A model generated the notes under the pieces. That model searched no databases and was not told the DNA's origin. It saw only the letters and a list, made by a program, of their open reading frames with translations. DNA of 64,000 bases from Anaerotignum sp. MSJ-24 (GTDB taxonomy: Bacteria; Bacillota; Clostridia; Lachnospirales; Anaerotignaceae): the NCBI RefSeq assembly GCF_018918145.1, contig NZ_JAHLPX010000007.1:1-64000 (forward strand), written 5' to 3'. The position numbers were made by a program, and so were the translations under genes. This document shows, one piece after another, positions 35,116 to 43,546 of this stretch (positions are counted from its first letter, which is position 1; every line of letters starts with the position of its first letter).

Positions 35116-35385
35116 ATGGAGTTTTCGGAAGATATTTTTGTCGGCGGCAGTATTACCGATGAAGAGGATATTATATTCAAATTGAAAAACGGCGAATTTC
35201 CGACAGATGTTTATTGCGTGTGCAGATGTCCGGAAGGTAAATTCCGATACGAAATAATGTCGTGCCGGGAGCTTAAAAAGGAGCTTCGCAGAAAGCATTT
35301 TGTTATCTGCGGTATCGGAGGCAGTAAGTCGGAGGCCTTCGAGATATTCAGAACAATAGTGGAGGAAACAGATGAATTTGCTTAA
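35116..35385 (+). CDS. Hypothetical protein, first gene of the lit-ytfIJ operon
   Basis: An 89-residue soluble acidic protein that I do not recognise. It has CVCRCPEGKFRYEIMSCREL in the middle, four cysteines within about 20 residues, with KKELRRKHFVICGIGGSKSEAF after it. The gene follows GCAGGTGAT and overlaps the Lit-like gene by 14 bases, so it is translationally coupled with it. Coupling and the Cys spacing support that it is a real gene. Confidence 0.6.
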   Translation: MEFSEDIFVGGSITDEEDIIFKLKNGEFPTDVYCVCRCPEGKFRYEIMSCRELKKELRRKHFVICGIGGSKSEAFEIFRTIVEETDEFA

Positions 35386-36067
35386 AAAGCCGCTGACGGC
35401 TTTGTGTGCTGTTGCGGTTGTTATAACATTACTGCTTACGGTTGTTGCAAATGTTGTTTTCGGCGATATTAATTATTATCAGCGAGAATTTGAAAAATAT
35501 AATGTTACCGAAAATATAGATATGTCAATGGAGGATATAATGTCCGTAATGAAGGAGCTTATGGATTATCTGCATGATGACAGGGAGAATCTTGAAGGCA
35601 TAGAAACAACGGTAAACGGAAAACACGTTATGTTTTTTACGGATAGGGAAAAAACACATATGGCAGACTGCAAGGTGCTTTTTGACGGCGGTTTTGCCAT
35701 AAGAAATGTTTCGTTTGGAATTTTTGCTGTGCTTTTGGTAATATTGATAATAACCAAAAGCTTTGATTACAGATTCTTTTTGAAAAGCTGTGGTGTTTTT
35801 TCGGTATGTATACTGGCGTTGTTCGTGTTTATCGCAATAGCGGCGTCTATAAATTTTGATGCCTGCTTTGAAATTTTTCATAAAATATTTTTTAATAATG
35901 ACTTGTGGATATTTGATCCGGCAGAGGATCTTATTATAAATGTGCTTGTAGAGGAGCTTTTTATGGATATTGCTCTCAAAATAGGTATTTGGTGCATGGC
36001 AATTCTTGCGGCGTTCACTGCCTGCGGAGCGTATTTGTTTATTAAGGATAAAAAGAGGGTAGCTTGA
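35372..36067 (+). CDS. lit: DUF1461/TIGR01906 integral membrane protein, Lit-like lipoprotein intramolecular transacylase
   Basis: A 231-residue polytopic membrane protein with about five membrane segments. The extracytoplasmic region after the first span has the family pattern: YYQREFEKYNVTENIDMSMED, VMKELMDYLHDDRENL, and DREKTHMADCKVLF with conserved His residues (85 and 96). In Bacillus and enterococci, family member Lit moves an acyl chain on lipoproteins from glycerol to the N-terminus, giving the lyso form that weakens TLR2 recognition. Here it is encoded in an operon with sporulation-type ytfI and ytfJ. Assignment to Lit rests on family membership; activity is not shown by sequence alone. 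Confidence 0.75.
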   Translation: MNLLKKPLTALCAVAVVITLLLTVVANVVFGDINYYQREFEKYNVTENIDMSMEDIMSVMKELMDYLHDDRENLEGIETTVNGKHVMFFTDREKTHMADCKVLFDGGFAIRNVSFGIFAVLLVILIITKSFDYRFFLKSCGVFSVCILALFVFIAIAASINFDACFEIFHKIFFNNDLWIFDPAEDLIINVLVEELFMDIALKIGIWCMAILAAFTACGAYLFIKDKKRVA

Positions 36068-37101
36068 TGTCGGTATTGATTAAAATACTTAAGTTCATAG
36101 GCAAAGCTTTGTTATGGGTGCTTGCTGTAATATTGGTCATACTGGCTGTTATACTTATATGCCCTGTAAAATATGAGATAAAAGGCGAAAAATACGAAAA
36201 TATATCGTTTAAAGGTCGTATAAAGTTGTTTTTTGGAATACTCACCGTCAAATTTAAAGCAAGCGCAAAAGGGCTTGACGGTATAAAGATTGAACTTTTC
36301 GGAAAAAAGCTTGGTGGCAAAAATAGAAATAAGAATAAAAATAATGAGAGTGAAACAGCTCAAAAAAAAACAGAACCTAACGATAGCCAAAATGAAAAGC
36401 CGGAGGCTGAACCGGAGAAAAAGTCTGAAAATGAGCCGGCTAAAGCAGAAGAAAAGACTGAAACAGCAGAAACAACAGAAAAACCGAAGCCGGCTGAGAC
36501 TGTAAAAAAAGTATCTGACGAATGGAACGACAAAAAGCCGACGGGCAATTCTGCCAAGGTAAGAAGAATTAAGCTGTCCGATGCGGAAAAAAATATTGCC
36601 GAAAACAAAAAGAAGGAAACAGCGGTCAAAAAAATAAGTCTGTCTGAAGAGGAAAAGGCAGAAAGAAAAGATGAAAAGACTGATACTGATAGCGAAAAGA
36701 ATAAAGAAGAAAAAACGGAAAAGCTTGATTTGGATTATTTTATAAAAATGCCTATGGCAGATAAAAAACAGCTTTTTAAGGCTGTCGTTAAGCTCCTTAA
36801 GTCGCTTTTGAAGGGCATAAAGCCCGATGATTTTTATGTTAAGGGTGACATCGGATTTGAGGATCCGTCAACAACGGCGGAAATAGTCGGAGCGGCATAT
36901 GCAATCGGCGGCATACTGAATAAGAAAATTGAGCTTAAGGCTGTGTTTGATAAGGAAATACTGCAAGGCGAAGCTTATGCAAAAGGAAAAATAATACCAA
37001 TATATATGCTTGTATGCCTTATAAGGTTTGTATTGACAAAGCAGGTTAGAAAAATAATAAAAATATATTTGAAGGGTTCAGGTGATAAAAATGGCAAATG
37101 A
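36067..37101 (+). CDS. ytfI: DUF2953 protein (YtfI-like)
   Basis: A 344-residue protein with an N-terminal membrane segment (LLWVLAVILVILAVILICPV), the DUF2953 core at both ends (SFKGRIKLFFGILTVKF near the start; DFYVKGDIGFEDPSTTAEIVG and YAKGKIIPIYMLV near the end) and a long Lys/Glu-rich insertion at about residues 85-235. The insertion is of low complexity and probably unstructured. YtfI is the partner of YtfJ (GerW) in spore-formers. ATG 36067 overlaps the previous stop in TGATG, so translation is coupled. Confidence 0.85.
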   Translation: MSVLIKILKFIGKALLWVLAVILVILAVILICPVKYEIKGEKYENISFKGRIKLFFGILTVKFKASAKGLDGIKIELFGKKLGGKNRNKNKNNESETAQKKTEPNDSQNEKPEAEPEKKSENEPAKAEEKTETAETTEKPKPAETVKKVSDEWNDKKPTGNSAKVRRIKLSDAEKNIAENKKKETAVKKISLSEEEKAERKDEKTDTDSEKNKEEKTEKLDLDYFIKMPMADKKQLFKAVVKLLKSLLKGIKPDDFYVKGDIGFEDPSTTAEIVGAAYAIGGILNKKIELKAVFDKEILQGEAYAKGKIIPIYMLVCLIRFVLTKQVRKIIKIYLKGSGDKNGK

Positions 37102-37504
37102 AGTTGGAAACAATCTTGATATTTTATTTAATAAAATGGAAAACTTTATTTCTTCGAAAACTGTTGTCGGTGATGCCGTAAAGGTCGGAGAGGTTACACT
37201 TATTCCGCTTGTTGACGTTAATGTAGGTGTTGCCGCAGGAGCAGGAGAAAAGGGTCAGGGTGGCGGCGGACTTGGTGCAAAAATTATGCCGAGTGCAGTT
37301 ATTGCCATTTATAACGGAAACGTTCAGCTTATAAATATCAAAAATCAGGATGCAATAAGCAAGCTCATAGATATGGCGCCAGGTATCGTATCAAAGCTTA
37401 ATTTCGGCTCTGCCTTCGGCAAAAAATCCGAGGATAAAGAGGATGTCGAAGAAGAGGTTGTTGAGAAGAAGGTAAGATTTGAAGGGAAAACGGTAACGGA
37501 ATGA
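37091..37504 (+). CDS. ytfJ: GerW family sporulation protein (YtfJ)
   Basis: A 137-residue YtfJ/GerW protein, with the typical glycine-rich centre (AAGAGEKGQGGGGLGAKIMPSAVI) and the start MANEVGNNLDILFNKMENF. Members are made in the forespore and affect germination. ATG 37091 was chosen over the GTG at 37082 because it gives the normal family start. It overlaps the ytfI stop by 11 bases. With spoIIP it is a main argument that this organism forms spores. Confidence 0.9.
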   Translation: MANEVGNNLDILFNKMENFISSKTVVGDAVKVGEVTLIPLVDVNVGVAAGAGEKGQGGGGLGAKIMPSAVIAIYNGNVQLINIKNQDAISKLIDMAPGIVSKLNFGSAFGKKSEDKEDVEEEVVEKKVRFEGKTVTE

Positions 37505-37505
37505 T

Positions 37506-38693
37506 ATGACGCTTATAGAGTTTTTTGATAAGGATACTATAAAAAATATACTTGCGGTGCTTACACTTGAGCCGGACAGAGTTGTATATATTTATGATGA
37601 TGCGATAAAGGATAAAAAATATTTTGATGCATTGAATAAGTGTTTTAAAAAACATATTCCTCAGATACGAGTTGAAGCTGTTGCGGTGAATAACAACAGT
37701 GTTTCGGATATATATGAAAAAACAATGAGTATTATTGACAGCGACAAGGACTGCATGATGGAGCTTACCGGCGGAAGTGAGCTTATGATGATTGCCGGAC
37801 ATAAGGCAGGTTCGGAGCGAAAAATACAAATGCTGTATACAGATATTGCCGCCGGAACAATAACCGATATTGAAAATCCGGAATGGGTTAAAGAAACGGC
37901 TGTGCTTACGCTTGATGATTTCATTGACGCAAAGGGTGCTGCGTATGCCGGCGGAATGCACAATGAACCGGAAGAAAGAGATTTTGATAAAATACTTGAA
38001 ATGTCGAGATATTTGTTCAGAAATCTCAGAGAATGGCGGTTTACCTGTATCTATTTGCAGGCGGTTAGTGCCGCAGCTGATAACAAAATGAAAATTTCAG
38101 CAAATACTCCGTTTCTGCATAAGGACGGCAGAAAATATCACCCGGACAGAAATATACTCGAAATGTTTGAAAAATGCGGCTTTATTAAAAATCTTTATAT
38201 AACCGAAAACAGGGTAAACTTTTCATATGTTTTTCCGGAAGCGAGAGTTTATCTGACTACATACGGCTTATGGCTTGAAATGTATGTCTTTATAAGTGCG
38301 AAAAGAACCGGAGAATTTTCAGATGTCAAGCTCGGAACAATGATAGATTGGGACGCATATGACGAGAATGATACGGTAGGAAATGAGATTGATGTAATAC
38401 TTATGGAAAAATCAATACCGATATTCGTTTCGTGCAAGCTAAGAGAAATAAGCACACCGGATCTTAACGAGCTGTATATTGAAAAGAAAAGGCTTGGAGG
38501 CTGGTTTTCAAAGGGAGTTATTGTTACATCGGGCGATGATAAAATAAAGAAAACAGGAGTCTTTAAAAAAGCTGAAGAATTTGGTATAATAGTAATGGAC
38601 AGAAAAGACATCAAGAGCAAAAATTATGGGGAACTGCTTTTTGATGCTGTTTCTTCACAGAATATCGTTGATATGAAGTGGAAAAGAGTCTGA
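37506..38693 (+). CDS. DUF1887 Card1/Can2-like CARF-domain nuclease
   Basis: A 395-residue protein. The N-terminal half resembles a CARF (cyclic oligoadenylate sensor) domain: CMMELTGGSELMMIAGHKAG at about residues 83-102 is the core ligand loop. The C-terminal half has a PD-(D/E)XK core, NEIDVILMEKSIPIFVSCK (about 292-310). This is the arrangement of Card1/Can2, ancillary nucleases of type III CRISPR systems. No cas10, crRNA array or cyclase occurs in the window. It begins one base after ytfJ, so it lies in the spore gene operon. Whether cyclic nucleotides activate it is unknown. Confidence 0.8.
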   Translation: MTLIEFFDKDTIKNILAVLTLEPDRVVYIYDDAIKDKKYFDALNKCFKKHIPQIRVEAVAVNNNSVSDIYEKTMSIIDSDKDCMMELTGGSELMMIAGHKAGSERKIQMLYTDIAAGTITDIENPEWVKETAVLTLDDFIDAKGAAYAGGMHNEPEERDFDKILEMSRYLFRNLREWRFTCIYLQAVSAAADNKMKISANTPFLHKDGRKYHPDRNILEMFEKCGFIKNLYITENRVNFSYVFPEARVYLTTYGLWLEMYVFISAKRTGEFSDVKLGTMIDWDAYDENDTVGNEIDVILMEKSIPIFVSCKLREISTPDLNELYIEKKRLGGWFSKGVIVTSGDDKIKKTGVFKKAEEFGIIVMDRKDIKSKNYGELLFDAVSSQNIVDMKWKRV

Positions 38694-38722
38694 AAAACAA
38701 TAAGGAAGAGGGAAAATGATTA

Positions 38723-39286
38723 ATGAGTTCTAACGGTAATAAGCAGAGAGTTCCGTTCTACTGCTCTTGGATTGTGATTGTAATTGCGGCTGTTATTTTG
38801 TGGCCACTGGCTGTGCTTCTTGTTTGGAAAAGGGGACAGTATGACAGAAAGCTTGGATTAAATCTCGGTCTTGTTTCTATGGTGTTCGGTGTTATACTTA
38901 TCATTCTTGCCATAGCTATTTCTTACATTGCCGGAGATACAATGGTCTGGGCAAAGTTTATGTCAAAGCTTAATCCCGTATTTGCACCTATGGCATATAT
39001 TTTCGGTGAATCATATGTTACATACTGTGCATTCTACGGAATCATAGGCGTTGTGTTTGCAAGAATGGGCTATGAAGGCTATAAAAAATCAAAGGTATAT
39101 ACTAAATATGTAGACCTTATCGAAAACCATGGCGTATGTATGGTTTCGATGCTTGCGGACGAAATCGGTACACCGGAGGTTGACGTAATCAAAACACTTG
39201 AGAAAATGTTCAAAAAAGGCTTCCTGCCGGATTACGAGCTGACACACAATAACAAAAAGGTCGTTAAAAAACCGAGAAGAGTATAA
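38723..39286 (+). CDS. Membrane protein with cytosolic winged-helix-like tail
   Basis: A 187-residue protein that I do not recognise as a named family. It has three hydrophobic segments (WIVIVIAAVILWPLAVLLVW, LVSMVFGVILIILAIAI and YVTYCAFYGIIGVVFA) and a soluble C-terminal part (YVDLIENHGVCMVSMLADEIGTP) that looks like a winged helix of the type seen in SHOCT/PCI-like regulators. Start follows GAAGAGGG. It is 29 bases after the Card1-like gene and is followed by a hairpin. Function unknown. Confidence 0.65.
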   Translation: MSSNGNKQRVPFYCSWIVIVIAAVILWPLAVLLVWKRGQYDRKLGLNLGLVSMVFGVILIILAIAISYIAGDTMVWAKFMSKLNPVFAPMAYIFGESYVTYCAFYGIIGVVFARMGYEGYKKSKVYTKYVDLIENHGVCMVSMLADEIGTPEVDVIKTLEKMFKKGFLPDYELTHNNKKVVKKPRRV

Positions 39287-39292
39287 TAGACT

Positions 39293-39320
39293 TGGCGTTG
39301 ATGAATTTCAACGCCATATT
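39293..39320 (+). terminator. Hairpin after the membrane protein gene
   Basis: Perfect 9-bp stem TGGCGTTGA / TCAACGCCA around TGAATT, with TATTT after it. Confidence 0.65.
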
Positions 39321-39351
39321 TATATCAATAAAATTATTTTGGAGGCTAATA

Positions 39352-39846
39352 ATGAAAAAATATATTGCTTTAATATCAGCGGTTGTGCTTGCTTTTTCGC
39401 TTTCGGCCTGTGGAGGAAAAAATAAGTCTGACAATTCAAATGCCGATTCACAGACACAGCAGACCGATAGTACAGACAGTACGGCTTCGAACGATAACAG
39501 CGATACGGCACAGAGTGACACATCTTCATCAAAAATAACAAATGATGAAGTAAATAAATTGTCAGACAATGAATTTTATATTTTAAATTCGACAAGTAAA
39601 GGAATAACGGAATTTTATATTTCGCCTACCGGAAACAATGACTGGGGAAGCAGTCTTATTTCATCAACGGTCAGCAGTGGTTCAAAAATATTAGTATCGT
39701 TGGGAAGTACCGATTTAACAACAAGATACGATATTAGGGTTGTTGCCGATAATGGAGAAACAACGGAATATACAGGCTTTGATATGAAATCAACTGTGCA
39801 GATTACGTTCTATGACAATGCACAGTGCGATGTGGATTCAATATAA
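39352..39846 (+). CDS. Small lipoprotein
   Basis: A 164-residue lipoprotein: signal peptide with lipobox LSAC (Cys about residue 20), then a Ser/Thr/Asp/Asn/Gln-rich linker of about 45 residues and a beta-rich globular end (GITEFYISPTGNNDWGSSLIS, VRVVADNGETTEYTGFDM-like). No family is recognised. ATG 39352 follows GGAGG by eight bases. It is a possible substrate for LspA (50390) and Lit (35372). Confidence 0.75.
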   Translation: MKKYIALISAVVLAFSLSACGGKNKSDNSNADSQTQQTDSTDSTASNDNSDTAQSDTSSSKITNDEVNKLSDNEFYILNSTSKGITEFYISPTGNNDWGSSLISSTVSSGSKILVSLGSTDLTTRYDIRVVADNGETTEYTGFDMKSTVQITFYDNAQCDVDSI

Positions 39847-39865
39847 TTGATATAACGAAAAAAAC

Positions 39866-39895
39866 GCCGTACACAGTTAAGTGTACGGCTGTTTT
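39866..39895. terminator. Bidirectional terminator
   Basis: Perfect 9-bp stem GCCGTACAC / GTGTACGGC, with AAAAAA before and TGTTTT after. Shared by the lipoprotein and ychF genes. Confidence 0.85.
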
Positions 39896-39908
39896 GATAT
39901 ATACGATA

Positions 39909-41006
39909 TTATACGTTAAATCTGAAAAGAATAACATCTCCGTCTTTTACGACATATTCCTTTCCTTCGGAACGGACAAGGCCCTGTTCTCTTGCGGCAT
40001 TGTATGAGCCAAGACGCATAAGATCGTCATAGCTTACAACCTCTGCACGGATAAAGCCTTTCTCGAAATCGCTGTGGATTTTTCCGGCTGCGCCGGGAGC
40101 CTTTGTGCCTTTTGTTATTGTCCATGCCCTTGATTCTGTCGGTCCGGCTGTAAGATAGCTTATAAGGCCGAGAAGCTTGTAGCTTGCGGCAATAAGTCTG
40201 TCAAGACCGCTTGTTGATACACCAAGTGCGGCAAGAAATTCCTTTTTCTCATCGTCATCAAGCTCGGAAATTTCTTCTTCTATTTTAGCACAGAGAACAA
40301 ATACCTCTGAACCTTCGTTTGCGGCATATTCACGAACCTGTTTAACATATTCGTTTGATTGTCCGTCATCTGCAAGGTCGTCCTCGCATACGTTTGCGGC
40401 ATAAAGCACGGGCTTACCTGTAAGCAGTGTAAGAGAGTCAACAAATGCCTTTTCGTCATCATCATTAAGCTCTATAAGACGGGCAGGAGTACCTTCCTCA
40501 AGACCTTTTTTGAGCGTTTCGAGAACAGCAAGCTCTTTTTTAAGGCTCTTGTCGCTTTGTGCGGCTTTAACTGTTTTTGCGATTCTTCTTTCTATTATTT
40601 CAAGATCTGAGAATATAAGCTCGAGGTTTATTGTTTCAATATCTCTTACGGGATTAACCGAACCGTCAACATGAACAACATTGCTGTCTTCAAAACAACG
40701 TACAACATGAACGATTGCATCAACCTCACGAATGTGAGAAAGAAACTTGTTTCCGAGGCCTTCACCTTTGCTTGCACCCTTAACAAGACCGGCAATATCG
40801 ACAAATTCGATAACGGCCGGAGTTATTTTTTCCGAGTTGTAAAGCTTGGCAAGGTTTGTGATTCTTTCGTCCGGTACAGAAACGATACCTACGTTTGGAT
40901 CTATTGTACAGAAGGGATAGTTTGCGGCTTCTGCCTTTCCGAGAGTCATTGAATTAAAAAGTGTGCTTTTTCCGACATTAGGAAGTCCTACGATACCTAA
41001 TTTCAT
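39909..41006 (-). CDS. ychF: Redox-regulated ATPase YchF
   Basis: YchF (OLA1 family) is an Obg-like P-loop protein that prefers ATP and associates with ribosomes and the proteasome-like machinery; bacterial members influence oxidative stress response. The 365-residue protein shows G1 GLPNVGKST, G3 DIAGLVKGASKGEGLGNKFL, and a C-terminal TGS-like domain (GPTESRAWTITKGTKAP...). The normal family length is about 363-370. Divergent from the DUF1016 gene; without that insert it would be divergent from spoIIP. Confidence 0.95.
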   Translation of the reverse strand: MKLGIVGLPNVGKSTLFNSMTLGKAEAANYPFCTIDPNVGIVSVPDERITNLAKLYNSEKITPAVIEFVDIAGLVKGASKGEGLGNKFLSHIREVDAIVHVVRCFEDSNVVHVDGSVNPVRDIETINLELIFSDLEIIERRIAKTVKAAQSDKSLKKELAVLETLKKGLEEGTPARLIELNDDDEKAFVDSLTLLTGKPVLYAANVCEDDLADDGQSNEYVKQVREYAANEGSEVFVLCAKIEEEISELDDDEKKEFLAALGVSTSGLDRLIAASYKLLGLISYLTAGPTESRAWTITKGTKAPGAAGKIHSDFEKGFIRAEVVSYDDLMRLGSYNAAREQGLVRSEGKEYVVKDGDVILFRFNV

Positions 41007-41070
41007 AATATATTTCGTCCTTTCGTTTCTCTTATTATACGAAGTTAAATTCGTAAACTATATAGAGTAT

Positions 41071-41110
41071 ATCACAATTTCGTCCAATAAGAAAATATAT
41101 TTTAAATATA
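41071..41110. repeat. 40-bp direct repeat, left copy
   Basis: ATCACAATTTCGTCCAATAA... at 41071-41110. The first 33 bases are identical to 42328-42360, after which a one-base gap and AAATATA follow. The two copies frame the DUF1016 nuclease gene. Confidence 0.85.
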
Positions 41111-41219
41111 TCGCAAAAAGCCTGACAATAGCTACATTCATAAATAAATTTATCAATATGGAAGCGGAAAATTTTTTGTGCTATACTGGTTGTAATCTGC
41201 ATTGAAAGGAGCGTTAAAA

Positions 41220-42251
41220 TTGAACGATTTGACATATACTGATTCTATGATGAATGAAATCAGAGAATTGTTATTAAATGCACGTCAGCGAGTGGCGGTG
41301 CAAGTAAATACTGAATTGTTGTCTACTTATTGGAATATAGGAAAAGTAATTGTTGAGCATGAGCAGAAAAGTAATGCCCGGGCAGATTACGGAAAGCAGA
41401 CCTTAAAGGAGCTTTCTAAGGAGCTGACAAAAGAATTTGGAAAAGGATTTTCTGTTTCTAATCTCCAATTTATGCGACGCTTCTATCAGAGCTATCAAAT
41501 TCAACAGACAGTGTCTGTTAAATTGTCATGGTCGCATTATTGTGAGCTGTTGACGATTTCAGATTCGGATAAACGCAGCTTTTATGAAAAGGAGGCTATT
41601 AATTCCGGGTGGTCGATACGAGAACTAAAGCGGCAGATTTCCACTTCTCTCTATGAACGATTATTATTGTCAGAGGGAAAAACAAACAAAGAAACAGTCC
41701 TTGCTCTTGCGGAAAAAGGAATTGAAATGTCTATGCCATCAGATATAATCAAAGATCCTTATGTATTTGAATTTCTGGGCTTACCGGAAAATAAGCCTAT
41801 GCTTGAAAGTGACCTTGAAAAAGCATTGGTCGAACAGATAGAAAAATTTCTGTTGGAATTAGGACGAGGTTTTATGTTTGTCGGAACACAGCAGCGTATT
41901 ACCTTGAACAATACTCATTACTATGTAGATATGGTTTTTTATAATAAAATTCTCAGGGCATATGTGTTGATTGAATTAAAGACAACCAAGCTTATGCCGG
42001 AAGCTGCCGGACAGCTTAATATGTACCTGAACTACTATGCCGCAGAAGTTAATGATGAACATGATAATCCACCAATCGGAATTATTCTTTGTACGGATAA
42101 GGACAGTATAGCTGCCGAATATGCTCTCGGCGGTTTGTCCAACAACATTTTTGCTTCACGTTATGTTTCTTATATTCCGAATAAGGAGCAGTTAATTGCA
42201 CAGGTTGAGGCTGTTTTGAATGAATGGCACAGGCCGGAAAAGAAAAAATAA
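41220..42251 (+). CDS. DUF1016 (YhcG-like) PD-(D/E)XK nuclease
   Basis: A 343-residue protein of the YhcG/DUF1016 family. The N-terminal part has LNARQRVAVQVNTELLSTYWNIG and the typical FSVSNLQFMRRFYQSY, the C-terminal part a nuclease core: HYYVDMVFYNKILRAYVLIELKT, with Asp and E-x-K, about residues 233-255. The family is common among mobile elements, restriction gene clusters and plasmids. Start is TTG 41220, eight bases after AAAGGAG. The gene is bracketed by direct repeats and has its own terminator, so it looks like a one-gene insertion. Confidence 0.85.
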   Translation: MNDLTYTDSMMNEIRELLLNARQRVAVQVNTELLSTYWNIGKVIVEHEQKSNARADYGKQTLKELSKELTKEFGKGFSVSNLQFMRRFYQSYQIQQTVSVKLSWSHYCELLTISDSDKRSFYEKEAINSGWSIRELKRQISTSLYERLLLSEGKTNKETVLALAEKGIEMSMPSDIIKDPYVFEFLGLPENKPMLESDLEKALVEQIEKFLLELGRGFMFVGTQQRITLNNTHYYVDMVFYNKILRAYVLIELKTTKLMPEAAGQLNMYLNYYAAEVNDEHDNPPIGIILCTDKDSIAAEYALGGLSNNIFASRYVSYIPNKEQLIAQVEAVLNEWHRPEKKK

Positions 42252-42268
42252 AAATTATAATGGAAAAG

Positions 42269-42312
42269 ACGGGACGGGGCAGTAAATAAACAGCCATAAC
42301 GTCCCGTTTTTA
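42269..42312 (+). terminator. Terminator after the DUF1016 gene
   Basis: Stem ACGGGACG / CGTCCCGT with an inner GGC/GCC, then TTTTTATA. Confidence 0.8.
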
Positions 42313-42327
42313 TATAACTCTGCTTTT

Positions 42328-42368
42328 ATCACAATTTCGTCCAATAAGAAAATATATTTTGAAATATA
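42328..42368. repeat. 40-bp direct repeat, right copy
   Basis: Right-hand copy of the repeat at 41071-41110, 1257 bases further on, directly before the spoIIP promoter region. Confidence 0.85.
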
Positions 42369-42410
42369 GCCGACACATTCTGAATATATTGATTTGAGGG
42401 AGGAGATATA

Positions 42411-43517
42411 TTGCAGAGATGGAGGTTTAATTACAGGCTCTTTATAAGAAAAAATATAGTCGGCTTGCTGGTTTTGGCTCTTTTCGGTATATCTGTTGCT
42501 GCATGGGACAATGACCTTACCCTTAAAACGATTGCACTTGCAGAGGTAATGCCTTATACTTCGGTAAATCTTGATACCGTAAAAAATGTACATAAGGCAG
42601 AGAAAAACGTGCAGACAAAGGAAACTGATATACCGACAACAACGAACAAGGACACAGATAAGGAGGAGAAGGAAAATAATGAACCTAAAACGATAAAGGA
42701 CAACAGTGCGGTGTTTGTTATGAATGATGATGAAAAAAGAAATTACAGGGATATAAATTATCTCAAAAAGAATTTTTATACCGTTGCGGCAATTACGGAT
42801 TTGCAGGAGGGCGATATAAAGCCGGAGGAATTTCTTGCAATGGATTTTTCGCTGAATACAGAGGAAAAAGGTCCTAAGGTGCTCATATTCCATACTCATT
42901 CGCATGAAGGCTATGCCGACAGCGATATGTCAAACGGGCTTGAAGACGGAATAATCGGCACAGGCGAAAGACTTAAGGATATTCTCGAAAATGATTACGG
43001 TATAGAAACAATGCACTGTACGCAAAGCTTTGATTATGTGGATTCAAAGATGACAACGACAGGCGCTTATGAAAGAATGGAGCCTGTTATAGAACAGATT
43101 TTGAAGGAAAATCCATCGATAGAAATAGCCATTGATCTGCACCGTGACGGCGTTAAGGACGAAACGGTGCGTCTTGTTACGCAGATAAATGACAAGCCTA
43201 CGGCACAGCTTATGTTTTTTAACGGCATTTGCCGAATTTATGACGGTGACCGATTGATAAAAACAGCCGGTCTGGACAGCACGTATATAAATGAAAATCT
43301 TGCATTCAGTTTTTGTATGAAATATGCCGCCGATAAGCTTTATAGCGGTCTTGCAAGAAAGAATTATATAAACGCGTACAGATACAGCCTTAATATGCTG
43401 CCGAAATCTCTTCTGGTCGAGGTCGGAGCACAGACAAATACAAAGGAAGAGGCTATGAACGCAATGGAGCCTCTGGCGGAAATTTTGTACTCGGTAATAA
43501 ATAAAAATAACACATAA
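42411..43517 (+). CDS. spoIIP: Stage II sporulation protein P
   Basis: SpoIIP is a peptidoglycan amidase/endopeptidase acting in the mother cell membrane at the DMP complex during engulfment. The 368-residue protein has an N-terminal membrane segment (LLVLALFGISVAAW), a charged linker and the amidase-like domain with zinc residues in FHTHSHEGYAD, AIDLHRDGV and LLVEVGAQTNT. Start TTG 42411 follows GGGAGGAG. I could not identify a convincing sigma-E promoter. Confidence 0.93.
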   Translation: MQRWRFNYRLFIRKNIVGLLVLALFGISVAAWDNDLTLKTIALAEVMPYTSVNLDTVKNVHKAEKNVQTKETDIPTTTNKDTDKEEKENNEPKTIKDNSAVFVMNDDEKRNYRDINYLKKNFYTVAAITDLQEGDIKPEEFLAMDFSLNTEEKGPKVLIFHTHSHEGYADSDMSNGLEDGIIGTGERLKDILENDYGIETMHCTQSFDYVDSKMTTTGAYERMEPVIEQILKENPSIEIAIDLHRDGVKDETVRLVTQINDKPTAQLMFFNGICRIYDGDRLIKTAGLDSTYINENLAFSFCMKYAADKLYSGLARKNYINAYRYSLNMLPKSLLVEVGAQTNTKEEAMNAMEPLAEILYSVINKNNT

Positions 43518-43546
43518 TTATAACGACCGAATGACAGAATACATAT

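Noticed and set aside
34985-35185. Small plus-strand ORF overlapping the start of the 35116 gene
   Set aside because: No ribosome binding site, no family-like content, and it overlaps a hairpin and the next promoter.
42360-42410. Sigma-E promoter before spoIIP
   Set aside because: The AAATATA/AATATATT elements do not match the CATACA-type -10; function inferred only from family.
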